Origin: Corynebacterium liangguodongii
GTDB taxonomy: Bacteria; Actinomycetota; Actinomycetes; Mycobacteriales; Mycobacteriaceae
Direction: 5' to 3'
NCBI RefSeq assembly: GCF_003070865.1
Contig: NZ_CP026948.1
Coordinates: 1,674,001-1,738,000, forward strand
DNA length: 64,000 bases
The notes beneath the pieces were generated by a model that saw only the letters and a program-made list of their open reading frames with translations, was not told where the DNA came from and did no database searches. The translations under genes and the position numbers were made by a program. Shown here in pieces: positions 56,014 to 64,000 of the stretch. Position 1 is the stretch's first letter. Every line of letters begins with the position of its first letter.

Positions 56014-56133
56014 TTACTTTCCCCGCCCGAGCCAGTCCACGACGGCCAGCAGGGACGCGGCGGCGATCCCGGCGAGGGGCAGGGCGACGGCGAGCACGAT
56101 CGGCAGCTGCAGCCAGGGCGTAAGCGAAAACAC
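56014..56133 (-). CDS. Small membrane protein, 39 residues
   Basis: Frame (M)FSLTPWLQLPIVLAVALPL AGIAAASLL then a short polar end DWLGRGK. One or two hydrophobic segments make nearly the whole protein. GTG at 56133 begins 2 nt after the peptidase stop and is preceded by GGAGG with 7-nt spacing, a strong site inside the peptidase 3' end. That spacing makes a translated, coupled gene likely. Function unknown. Confidence 0.65.
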   Translation of the reverse strand: MFSLTPWLQLPIVLAVALPLAGIAAASLLAVVDWLGRGK

Positions 56134-56135
56134 TC

Positions 56136-58103
56136 TTAAGCCTCCGCCCCTTCCAGGCCGCGGCGCTCAAGCAGTGCGCGGGTGTCCTTGTCCCGGCCGC
56201 GGAACGCCCGGTATGCCTCGGCGTAGTCCCTGGTAGCGCCGCGGCTTAGCACCGCGTCGCGGAACTTCTCTCCGCTGTCCCGGTTGATGCCTTGCTCCTC
56301 GATCATCGCAAACCCGTCGGCATCGAGCGCCTCGGCCCACAGGTAGGAGTAGTAGCCCGCAGAGTAGCCGCCGGCGAAGATGTGGTTGAACCACGTCGAG
56401 CGGTAGCGCGGCTCAAGGCCCTCGACGGCAAGGCCGTATTCCTCGAGCACGCTGCGTTCAAACGCGCTGATGTCTTCCGGCACCGCTGAATCGAGCGAGT
56501 GCCAGCCGAGGTCGATCGCCGCGGCCGCGAGGTATTCGGAGGTCTCAAACCCCTGCCCGAAACGGCGGGAGGCGCGCACCGCCTCAAGCATCGCCTCGGG
56601 GATGACCTCGCCGGTGTCGACGTGGCGGGCGAAATTGCGCACGATCTCGGGGGCAAAGGCGTAGTTCTCGTTGATCTGGGAGGGAAACTCCACCCAATCC
56701 CGCGGCACGTTGGTGCCGGAGAGCGAGGGGTAGCGCACATCCGAGAGCAACCCATGCAGCGCGTGGCCGAACTCGTGGAAGACGGTGGTGACCTCGTCGA
56801 TGCTGAGCAGCGTAGAGGTCAGCGACATGACGTTGACCACCACCGCCTTCGTGCCCAGAAGCCGGGACTGGTCTACAAACGAGCTCATCCACGCCCCGCC
56901 TCGCTTCTCCGGCCGCGCGGCGTAGTCGGTGAGCAGCAGCCCGAGGCCCTCCCCGCCGCGCTCGGGGGCATCGATGACCTCCCAGACGCCGACGTCGTCG
57001 CGGTAGCCGCGCAGGTCCTCGCGCCTTTTCACGGTGATGCCGTAGAGCTTGTGCGCGGCGTAGAAAGCGCCGTCAACAAGCACCTGCTCGAGCGGGAAGT
57101 ACTTGCGCAACTCGGCCTCGTCCAGCGAGAGCTCCTCAGCGCGGCGTCGCGCCTGGTAGTAGGGCCAATCCGCCCCGTCGACGTCGAAGCCCGCGAGCTC
57201 GGAGGCGAGCTTGCGCTCGGCCTCGGCGTTCGCGGCGGCGGCCGGTGCGAGGTCGGCGATGAGCCGGCGCGCGGCCTCCGCTGTGCCGGCGGTCTCCTCC
57301 GCGATGACGAAGTCGGCGTGGGTGCGGTAGCCGAGCAGGCGCGCCCTCTCCAGCCGCAGCCGGGCGGATTCCGTGACAATCGGCGCGTTGGTGGCCTGGC
57401 CGCGGGCGCGGGCGGCGTCGAAAAGCTTGCGGCGCGCACCCGGGTCCTCGAGCTCGGAGAGCAGCGACTGGGTGGTCGGTAGCTCCAGCGGGACCCGGTA
57501 GCCCTCGCCTGTGGCGTAGGCGGCCTTGGCCTCCTCGCTCAGCCCCGCCATCTCCTCGTCGGTGAGTTCCACGGCCAGGGCGCGGGTATCGGAAAGCAGG
57601 TTGCGGCCGAACTCCTCAGAGAGCTGGCTTAGGCGCTGGTTGAGCTCGCGCAGGCGGGCCTTACCTGCGCTATCTAGCCGCGCGCCACGGCGCTCGAAGT
57701 TCCTGAGGAGCTGCTGGTATAAGCGCCTAGATCCTTCGTCCGCGGGCACCTCACCCTCGAGCGCGCTCAGGCGCCGGTAGAGCTCGTCGTTTTGATACAT
57801 CGCGTCCCAATGCGCGCTCAGGCGCGGGACGATGCGATCTGCCACCGCGTCGAACTCCTCGGTCGCGTCGGTACCTTGCAGGTTGAAAAACCAGGCAGTT
57901 GCCCTCTGCAGGTCCGCGCCGCTGCGCTCGAGAGCCTCGACGGTGTTTTCCCACGTGGGCACATCCTCGGCGAAGATGGCGGAGAGCTCCTCGCCGTGCC
58001 GGCGCATCGCCTCATCGATGGCCGGTTCGACGTGCTCCAGCCGGATCTTAGCAAAGTCCGGCAGGTTGTACGGCAGGGTCGAGGGCTCGAGCAATGGGTT
58101 CAT
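56136..58103 (-). CDS. dcp: M3-family metallopeptidase (peptidyl-dipeptidase Dcp-like)
   Basis: A 655-residue thimet-oligopeptidase-family enzyme degrading short peptides in the cytoplasm. The zinc motif HEFGHALHG is near residue 440 with the later Glu ligand in the ENYAFAPE region, and no signal peptide is seen. ATG at 58103; TAAGAT (58111-58116) lies 7 nt upstream, so leaderless start is likely. Divergent from a carboxylesterase gene, 41 bp between starts. Two tiny membrane-protein genes follow. Confidence 0.92.
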   Translation of the reverse strand: MNPLLEPSTLPYNLPDFAKIRLEHVEPAIDEAMRRHGEELSAIFAEDVPTWENTVEALERSGADLQRATAWFFNLQGTDATEEFDAVADRIVPRLSAHWDAMYQNDELYRRLSALEGEVPADEGSRRLYQQLLRNFERRGARLDSAGKARLRELNQRLSQLSEEFGRNLLSDTRALAVELTDEEMAGLSEEAKAAYATGEGYRVPLELPTTQSLLSELEDPGARRKLFDAARARGQATNAPIVTESARLRLERARLLGYRTHADFVIAEETAGTAEAARRLIADLAPAAAANAEAERKLASELAGFDVDGADWPYYQARRRAEELSLDEAELRKYFPLEQVLVDGAFYAAHKLYGITVKRREDLRGYRDDVGVWEVIDAPERGGEGLGLLLTDYAARPEKRGGAWMSSFVDQSRLLGTKAVVVNVMSLTSTLLSIDEVTTVFHEFGHALHGLLSDVRYPSLSGTNVPRDWVEFPSQINENYAFAPEIVRNFARHVDTGEVIPEAMLEAVRASRRFGQGFETSEYLAAAAIDLGWHSLDSAVPEDISAFERSVLEEYGLAVEGLEPRYRSTWFNHIFAGGYSAGYYSYLWAEALDADGFAMIEEQGINRDSGEKFRDAVLSRGATRDYAEAYRAFRGRDKDTRALLERRGLEGAEA

Positions 58104-58144
58104 GCCCGCCATCTTAACGCCCACCCGCACTATGCTCGGGCGGC

Positions 58145-59419
58145 ATGGCTACCGCAGAAGTCACCTGCCCGGCGGGTACCGTCGTCGGCACTGTTGAAGG
58201 AACCACCGACGGTGACGTGCGCCGCTTCCACTCGATCCCGTACTCCACCATCCCCTCGCCCTTTGCCGACGCCACCCCCGCGTCTCGGGGCATGCTTATC
58301 GACGCCTCCACGCCCCGCCCCGGCGCCTGCGCCCTAACTGTGACCACCCCCGGCGACGCCCGAGACGGCGATGACATGCCGGTGCTCGTGTGGATCCACG
58401 GCGGGCGCTTCGAGGAAGGCAGCCACACCGATGACGCCGGCGCCTACGCCTTTGCGGCCCAAGGGATCATCCATGTGAGCATCGACTACCGCATGAAGCT
58501 GCCCGGCCTCGTGCAGTTCAGCGACGACGGCGCCTCGCACTTTCGCGCCTCCCACGACTGCCAGCTGGCGCTCGAGTGGGTGCAGCACAACATCGAGGCC
58601 TTCGGCGGGGATCCCACCAACGTCACCCTCGTCGGCCAATCCGCCGGGGCGAACCTCGTGGTGTGGCTGGCCCGGCGCGACCACTACCGCGGTGGGTTCC
58701 GCAGGGCGGTGGCCCTCTCCCCCGCGTTTCCTCGGCGCACGGTGGCGGAGAGGAAGGCCTCGCTGCGGGCGTCGCTAAGCATGCCGCTGACCCGCTCCGC
58801 GCTCGACGCCGCTCCGGCGGAGCGGCTCGAGCGCGGCTACCGGCGCTTCCGCGCCTGGCACTTCTCCGACCTCGCCCTGGGCCCGGGCCCGCTCGAGCCC
58901 GCGGAGCTCGCCGCCGTCGACCTCGTTGTCACCTCCACGCGCGACGAGTTCTACCCACTGGGCGCGCGCGTTGATGCCGCAGGCACCTCGGCCGCCGCCA
59001 TCCGCGCCTCCGGCTGGACGATGGGGCTTGACCCCCGCGCCGCCGGGGATTACATCGCTGCGTGCCGAGGCATCGACCCGGACCACCTCATGGGGCGCTT
59101 TTTATCCGATAGCCTCATCCGCCGCTTCGTCGACCGCATCTGCGAAGGCGCGCCGGGCCGGGTGTGGCAGGCGGAGTTCGTCAGCGGGGACAACACAGCC
59201 GCGACCCACTGCTGCGAGCTGCCGGCCCTCTTCGCCCAGGGGCGGTACGGCGCGGGCGAGGGGCTGAACGGGTGGCTCGCCAGGTTCTGCGCTACCGGAG
59301 ATCCGGGATGGCCCGCCTACGACGAAGGCCGTGCTGCGCTGCGTGTGACCCTGCCCGGCGCAGGCTCCGAGGTCGTGGCCGACCCGCTCGGCTACCTGCG
59401 CGGCGCGTTTCGGTTCTAG
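58145..59419 (+). CDS. Carboxylesterase (type B, short)
   Basis: A 424-residue alpha/beta hydrolase of carboxylesterase type B. WIHGGRFEEGS forms the oxyanion hole, and GQSAG near residue 160 carries the nucleophile Ser. It is shorter than the ~500 usual for the family, and no signal peptide is seen. TATGCT (58131-58136) lies 8 nt before the ATG, pointing to a leaderless message. It is distinct from the esterase at 16770-18266 (which has GESAG). Substrate unknown. Confidence 0.88.
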   Translation: MATAEVTCPAGTVVGTVEGTTDGDVRRFHSIPYSTIPSPFADATPASRGMLIDASTPRPGACALTVTTPGDARDGDDMPVLVWIHGGRFEEGSHTDDAGAYAFAAQGIIHVSIDYRMKLPGLVQFSDDGASHFRASHDCQLALEWVQHNIEAFGGDPTNVTLVGQSAGANLVVWLARRDHYRGGFRRAVALSPAFPRRTVAERKASLRASLSMPLTRSALDAAPAERLERGYRRFRAWHFSDLALGPGPLEPAELAAVDLVVTSTRDEFYPLGARVDAAGTSAAAIRASGWTMGLDPRAAGDYIAACRGIDPDHLMGRFLSDSLIRRFVDRICEGAPGRVWQAEFVSGDNTAATHCCELPALFAQGRYGAGEGLNGWLARFCATGDPGWPAYDEGRAALRVTLPGAGSEVVADPLGYLRGAFRF

Positions 59420-59430
59420 AGGCTCGAGGG

Positions 59431-59973
59431 CTAGAGGCTGCCGCTGAACGTGACGTTTCCGATCGTGAACTCCGCGTTGCCGAGGTTGCCGGGGCGCACG
59501 TCGAAGGCGTACTTTGCGTTCACGGTGGCAAAGGGCGCCAGCGGCTCGTCGATGCCGATGATGTCCACCCCGGCCGCCTCGGCCGACTGCGGGCGGGCCT
59601 CCGTCTTGTTGGAGCCCGAGCCGTAGCGCAGCGTCGGCTGCTCGATCGCCTCGACGGGCACGGGCACGTCCGAGCGGTTGGTCACCGCCACGACGACGAC
59701 GGTTCCGCCGTTCGGGGCCGAGGAGGTGCCCTGCCACTTATACGTCAGCTCCATCGCCGGGTCCTCGACCGGCTCGCCGGTGAGCTCGTCGGTGGTGACC
59801 TTCTCCCCCCTGTGCTCGACCTTGAACTCCTCCTTCGGGGCCGCAGTCGGCGTGGTCACCTCGAGCGGCGCCTCGGTGCCCACGGGGGTATCGTCCGCCT
59901 GCCCGCACGCGGTCAGCGGCAGCACCACAACGAGCGCCGCGGTGGCGGCAAGGCGAGAGGGCCTGGGCAGCAT
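59431..59973 (-). CDS. Hypothetical lipoprotein
   Basis: A 180-residue lipoprotein with signal peptide and lipobox LTAC (Cys 23). After a Thr/Pro-rich linker comes a beta-rich domain (MELTYKWQGTSSAPNGGTVV, then VAVTNRSDVPVPVEAI) with the look of the DUF4352/immunoglobulin-like extracellular domains. It is convergent with the esterase and divergent from the ABC exporter. Function unknown. Confidence 0.75.
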   Translation of the reverse strand: MLPRPSRLAATAALVVVLPLTACGQADDTPVGTEAPLEVTTPTAAPKEEFKVEHRGEKVTTDELTGEPVEDPAMELTYKWQGTSSAPNGGTVVVVAVTNRSDVPVPVEAIEQPTLRYGSGSNKTEARPQSAEAAGVDIIGIDEPLAPFATVNAKYAFDVRPGNLGNAEFTIGNVTFSGSL

Positions 59974-60049
59974 AGAAGACTCCTTGAGTTGTAAGGCGGT
60001 ATCTCCCCTACTCTACAACCCGTGACCGCACGGGTAGAATGCCGATAAC

Positions 60050-61915
60050 GTGCAACCACTCTTCCGAGTCCTCCGCAGCTCCTCGGCCCTGTGGCCCTTC
60101 TACGCCCTCGTCGTGGTCGCCTCCACAATCGCCGCCGGGCTCAGCCTCGTCTCCCCTTTCCTGCTCAAGCGGGCCACAGACACCATCGTCGAGTCCGTCG
60201 GCGTCGCCCCAGGGGTCCCGCGCACTCTGCTGTGGCTCGCGCTCGGGCTCTTCGCCGCTGAGGCGCTGGCGTGGGTGATGCGCAACGTCGGCGGCTACGT
60301 CGGCGACGTGCTCGTTGCCAGGATCCGGCAGATCTTATCCACCCGTTACTTCGCAAAACTGCTCTCGCTGCCGCAGTCCTACTTCGACAGCCAAATCACC
60401 GGCACGATCATCGCCAGGCTGGATCGCTCGATTGCGAACATCACCATGTTTGTCCAGTCCTTTGCCAACACGTTTTTGCCGATGCTGCTCCAAGTCGCAG
60501 CCATTTTGGCCATCACCGCCATCTACTATTGGCCGCTCACCGTCCTCCTCGCCGCACTCTTCCCGCTCTACGTGTGGCTCACCGCGCTGACCTCGAAGCG
60601 GTGGCAGGGCTTCGAGAACCGGAAAAACGCCGAGGTGGACCAGGCCAACGGGCGATTCGCCGAGGTCGTCGGCCAGGTGAAGGTGACGAAGTCCTACCTG
60701 GCGGAGACCCGTGAGCTCAACTCCTTTGCCGCCCATTACGGCAAGACGGTGGAGCTAACGCGGCCGCAATCACGTTGGTGGCACTCGATGGACGCCGTGC
60801 GTGGAGCGGCGATGAACCTCATCTTCCTCGGCATCTACGCCATCTTGTTCGAGCGCACCCTCACCGGGCACTTCACCATCGGGGATATGGTCATGCTCGT
60901 GCAGATGGTCACCATGGCGCGCCAACCGGTGACCATGATGAGCTGGTTCGTCGACAACGCTCAGCGCGCCGTGGCCGGCTCGCGCGACTACTTCAAGGTG
61001 ATGGACGAAGCTGTCGAGCCCACCGCCAACCGCGAGATCGTCGCGGCGACGTCTACCTCGCACGTGCCCCACGTCAGCGAGCTCACCCACGCCCCTCTCG
61101 CCCCCACCGAGCCTGTCATCGCCTTCGACAACGTCTGCTTCGAATACACCCCCGGCGAGCGCGTTCTCGATGGCATCACCTTCAGCGCCCGCCAGGGCGA
61201 GAAGATCGCGCTGGTCGGCGAGTCCGGCGGCGGCAAGTCCACGCTGGTCAACCTCCTGCTCGGGCTCTACCCCGCCACCGGTGGGGCGATGACGCTGTGC
61301 GGGCGCGACATCGATGGGCTCGACGTGGAGACCCTGCGGGCCTCGACGGGCGTGGTGTTCCAGGAGCCGGCGCTGTTTTCCGGCACCATCCGCGACAACA
61401 TCGCCTACGGCAAGCCCGGTGCCACTCCAGAAGAGATCATCGAGGTGGCCAAGCGCGCGAACGCCCACGACTTCATTACCGCCTTCCCCGGCGGCTACGA
61501 CACCGTCATCGGCGAGCGCGGCCTGCGGCTCTCCGGCGGGCAGAAGCAGCGCGTCGCAGTGGCCCGCGCCATGCTGAAGGACGCCCCAGTGCTTATCCTC
61601 GACGAGGCGACCTCGGCGCTCGACACCAAGAGCGAGCGCGCCGTGCAAGCCGGGCTCGACGAGCTGATGAAGGACCGCACCACTATCATGATCGCCCACC
61701 GGCTTTCCACGATCGCGGACGTAGACACGATCATCACGCTTGACGACGGCCGCATCGACGAAATCGGTTCGCCCGCGCAGCTGGCCACCTCCGGCGGGAT
61801 TTACTCGGAGCTGCTGGCGCTGACGGCATCCTCGAGCGCGGCGGACCGCGCCAGGCTCAAGGAGTTTGGCTTCCGCGTCGACGGCGCGGCGGAGGAGGAA
61901 GAAGGCGACACTTAA
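60050..61915 (+). CDS. ABC exporter, fused membrane and ATPase domains
   Basis: A 621-residue half-transporter: six-helix type I exporter domain (1-310) followed by a nucleotide-binding domain (about 355-600) with Walker A GESGGGKST, signature LSGGQ, and Walker B VLILDEATSALD followed by HRLST. It would dimerise in the plasma membrane to export a lipid, drug or peptide. GTG at 60050 with TAGAAT 9 nt before it. No partner half-transporter is adjacent, so a homodimer is inferred. Confidence 0.92.
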   Translation: MQPLFRVLRSSSALWPFYALVVVASTIAAGLSLVSPFLLKRATDTIVESVGVAPGVPRTLLWLALGLFAAEALAWVMRNVGGYVGDVLVARIRQILSTRYFAKLLSLPQSYFDSQITGTIIARLDRSIANITMFVQSFANTFLPMLLQVAAILAITAIYYWPLTVLLAALFPLYVWLTALTSKRWQGFENRKNAEVDQANGRFAEVVGQVKVTKSYLAETRELNSFAAHYGKTVELTRPQSRWWHSMDAVRGAAMNLIFLGIYAILFERTLTGHFTIGDMVMLVQMVTMARQPVTMMSWFVDNAQRAVAGSRDYFKVMDEAVEPTANREIVAATSTSHVPHVSELTHAPLAPTEPVIAFDNVCFEYTPGERVLDGITFSARQGEKIALVGESGGGKSTLVNLLLGLYPATGGAMTLCGRDIDGLDVETLRASTGVVFQEPALFSGTIRDNIAYGKPGATPEEIIEVAKRANAHDFITAFPGGYDTVIGERGLRLSGGQKQRVAVARAMLKDAPVLILDEATSALDTKSERAVQAGLDELMKDRTTIMIAHRLSTIADVDTIITLDDGRIDEIGSPAQLATSGGIYSELLALTASSSAADRARLKEFGFRVDGAAEEEEGDT

Positions 61916-62071
61916 GCCCGCTTCGCCCAGCCTGCGCCACGCCACAAGACAAGATGCCACACTAGCGACCCAAGCAGCTAACGATAATTCCACATCGCGG
62001 TGGACAAGGGATTGGTCGAGTGAGCTGCGCTGCAGGGCGGCCTCCAAGTTCAAGCAGTAGACGAGACTGGC

Positions 62072-62190
62072 TCAGAACAGCCGGACTGGATTCTCGACAT
62101 CATCAAAGAACAAACTCATGAGGTCCTTATCGCCAGTCACGGGTGCGTCACGAAGACGGGCACAACCCTTTTTCGCTCGACGGGCTAATC
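62072..62190 (-). pseudogene. PIN-domain-like C-terminal remnant
   Basis: The minus-strand frame reads RLARRAKKGCARLRDAPVTG DKDLMSLFFDDVENPVRLF and stops at 62072. VTGDKDLMSL is typical of the end of PIN-domain toxins (TGDxDL strand-helix). No start and no N-terminal domain remain, and the frame runs into the lipoprotein gene in a different frame. I take it as a fragment left by a rearrangement. 61916-62071 shows nothing else. Confidence 0.3.
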
Positions 62191-62775
62191 TATTCGGCAA
62201 TTAGGTGGTCGACTACTCGCTGAACCATGTTTGAACTCCTCTAGCGACACTTCGTTCAGGGTTTCCGGCTCATGAGTGCCTGGAATGTAGTTCTGGACAA
62301 GTAGAGATCCGCGTGGATAACTTTTCAGACTGTCTAGCGTCAGGCCGTTCAGTGGTGGTACGAAGCGATGCTCGTCGGCGTTTCCCCTGTAGGTAATGGG
62401 GTGAATCCAGAACCTTTGCTGCGAATCTTCCACGATCGAGTTGAGTACCGGCGGTTCGTGGTCTGAATAATGGGGAAGCTTTACGACGATGTAGCCGCTT
62501 TGCGGACTGTCGAGGGATATTCGCTCGCTCAAGGGCGGCTCTCCAACCACGCCGGTAAGTATATGGATCTCCACGGATTCAACGGCGATGTCGCAGGCGA
62601 TCATATGTATGGAGACGTCACCAGACTCCGCAATTGAAATCGCAATGTTGCCAGAGGGCTGTGCCTCAGCCATCTGATCCCAGCCAGCGAAAATTCCGCA
62701 TCCTGACAGCCATAAAGTCGCCAAAATAGTAACGAATGTCGCCTTAATTCTGCGAAATCCTTGAAGTATATTCAT
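62185..62775 (-). CDS. Hypothetical lipoprotein behind the LGFP-PLA2 gene
   Basis: A 196-residue lipoprotein: signal peptide ending LWLSGC (Cys about 26) and a mature beta-rich domain with no recognised family. Base use is more AT-rich than the core genes. ATG at 62775; a GTG at 62796 overlaps the upstream stop codon and would couple the genes directly. It follows the LGFP-phospholipase gene and so could be its immunity or partner protein; that is inference only. Confidence 0.6.
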   Translation of the reverse strand: MNILQGFRRIKATFVTILATLWLSGCGIFAGWDQMAEAQPSGNIAISIAESGDVSIHMIACDIAVESVEIHILTGVVGEPPLSERISLDSPQSGYIVVKLPHYSDHEPPVLNSIVEDSQQRFWIHPITYRGNADEHRFVPPLNGLTLDSLKSYPRGSLLVQNYIPGTHEPETLNEVSLEEFKHGSASSRPPNCRID

Positions 62776-62795
62776 GCCTTCGTACCCTTCACACA

Positions 62796-64000
62796 CTAGT
62801 TCTTCACTCTCTGGTACGTATGCATGACCGTGTACGCGGAGTCGACGAATCCCCTACAGCGAGTAACCGATGCCCCATACGAAGCTCGGCAAACATATTG
62901 CCAATCTCGTCTCAAGGCGGGGTCGCATAGGTTAGATCTCGTGGTGAAGTCTTTGGGGTTCCGCTCATAACAAAGGTCATGATAACTGCATGGTCCACGA
63001 AGATCGGCCGCAACCATTGAGTTTCTATCGAACCAAAACTGAGGCGACGGGGAAGTGCAATAGTCGTGCAGCGCAGGATTGCTACCGCTCGGGTTATATT
63101 CGTAGTTGGGATAAATAGGGACGGGTGATTTGATCTGAAAAACAGAAATATTTCCATTGCCATCCGTGGTGGCAACTTTTCCATTCTCCGGCGGGTAGGC
63201 TTGATGTCCCGCCTGAATCATAGGTGAATCCAGCCGTATCTCCTCAAGAATGTTGACGCCATACATGCCTCGAATAAATACTATTAGCGTGTTGTCGACA
63301 AGTTTTCCATTGCTGAATGTTGAACCGTGATCTCCGGTGACGTAGTCTTGGATCCGCAGGGTTCCCCCAGTAAAGTCTTGCACGATGTAGGAATCTTTAT
63401 CGAAATGCTCATCGGACGTCGGATAGCCAAATTTGCTTCTCTCGTATCCCTGGTTTCCCCAGATTGATAGAGTTGCCCCCTGAATAACATGTGCTCCAGT
63501 TCGTGGTGTCCAGTAGATCATTCCGCCTTCGAAGACGTTGTAGCGCCCGATCCCGTCTGGGGTGGTCAACTCATCACTGATGGGAAAGCCAAGATCACTG
63601 TTGTGTCCGCCCATGGATTGCCACTTGTCGTAGATAGCTCCCTGGATGCTGGCCTGCGTAGCAGGTAGCGCATTATGCGTGTAGACGTGTCCGCCTTCAA
63701 AGTGTTGGACGTACCACTGGTTGCCCAGTGAGATGTCGCTGGTGGTGGGGTAGCCAAGGAACCCGTTTTCCCACCCGTGCCGCTGCCACACCGTGGACAC
63801 GGGGACGCTCACGCTGTGCGCACCCGTGCGGGGATGCCAGTAGATAAACCCGTTAACAAACTCGGAGCGCCTTCCCACCCCGTCCGGGTTGACCAGCTCA
63901 TTGGACTTCGGAAGGAGCAAGAAACTGGTTGGTCCACCGATGGAGTCGTAGAGATTTTTAATTGCGCCGCAGACCTCAAACGGTGCCGGCCAATACACGC
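62796..64000 (-). CDS. LGFP-repeat protein with C-terminal phospholipase A2 domain, partial
   Basis: At least 400 residues; the N-terminus lies beyond the right edge. The first ~240 residues are LGFP-type repeats (FGYPTSDE, IYWTPRTGAHVIQG, LGFPISDE and similar), which bind the mycolate cell wall. The last ~130 form a prokaryotic phospholipase A2: DYCTSP, then RGPCSYHDLCYE with the His-Asp pair, and further Cys residues for disulfides. The likely role is an exported wall-attached lipase or toxin. AT-richer than its neighbours. Confidence 0.8.
   Translation of the reverse strand, partial: VYWPAPFEVCGAIKNLYDSIGGPTSFLLLPKSNELVNPDGVGRRSEFVNGFIYWHPRTGAHSVSVPVSTVWQRHGWENGFLGYPTTSDISLGNQWYVQHFEGGHVYTHNALPATQASIQGAIYDKWQSMGGHNSDLGFPISDELTTPDGIGRYNVFEGGMIYWTPRTGAHVIQGATLSIWGNQGYERSKFGYPTSDEHFDKDSYIVQDFTGGTLRIQDYVTGDHGSTFSNGKLVDNTLIVFIRGMYGVNILEEIRLDSPMIQAGHQAYPPENGKVATTDGNGNISVFQIKSPVPIYPNYEYNPSGSNPALHDYCTSPSPQFWFDRNSMVAADLRGPCSYHDLCYERNPKDFTTRSNLCDPALRRDWQYVCRASYGASVTRCRGFVDSAYTVMHTYQRVKN

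Overview
The window looks like a chromosomal segment of a high-GC Corynebacterium. The evidence is the gene content and order (eno-ftsB-DUF501-ppx; hemW-hrcA-dnaJ-rsmE-phoH-ybeY-corC-era-recO-uppS; glyS, an ArsR regulator and zur; dgt and dnaG), a DtxR-type iron box, a PorB/PorC-like mycomembrane porin, LGFP repeats, and many starts preceded closely by a TANNNT -10 box, as expected for leaderless actinobacterial mRNAs. No species is assigned.

Layout. 1-3184: iron-siderophore ABC importer (ATPase cut by the left edge, two FecCD permeases, lipoprotein binder) behind a DtxR-like box. 3234-9045: surface and membrane functions (PPE-like Ala/Gly-rich protein, DUF3558 lipoprotein, serine beta-lactamase-like hydrolase, AbgT transporter, small unknowns). 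9118-10220: a decayed low-molecular-weight phosphatase gene, a gene-poor stretch and two tRNAs. 10241-16539: conserved ppx-DUF501-ftsB-eno-transglycosylase block, interrupted by a formamidase gene. 16770-26796: a catabolic block with esterase plus Baeyer-Villiger monooxygenase, then 3-hydroxyacyl-CoA dehydrogenase, enoyl-CoA hydratase, LysR regulator, and a divergent operon of class III CoA-transferase, acyl-CoA dehydrogenase and thiolase. Together these could turn a ketone into an ester and its hydrolysis products, and activate and beta-oxidise an organic acid. 26882-30905: PorB/C-like porin, mazG, an OGG-fold protein, dnaG and a secreted RNase Sa-like ribonuclease. 31609-40758: dgt, a TPM-domain protein, two paralogous small proteins, glyS, the zinc regulators, uppS, recO and era.

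40759-43266 is an accessory pocket: a 9-bp tandem repeat, a frameshifted IS256-family element with terminal inverted repeats, and an array of seven hairpin-forming 17-mers arranged as a 109-bp tandem unit. 43267-51758: pyridoxal kinase, then RNA-maturation and heat-shock genes through hemW. 51866-61915: acyl-CoA synthetase, malQ, two tiny membrane proteins not previously called, an M3 peptidase, a second carboxylesterase, a lipoprotein and an ABC exporter. 62072-64000: an AT-richer right end with a PIN-like remnant, a lipoprotein and a secreted LGFP-repeat/phospholipase A2 fusion whose N-terminus lies outside the window.

The observations most worth following are the 109-bp hairpin array, the LGFP-PLA2/lipoprotein pair, the BVMO/esterase/beta-oxidation island, and a DnaG primase that has lost most zinc ligands.
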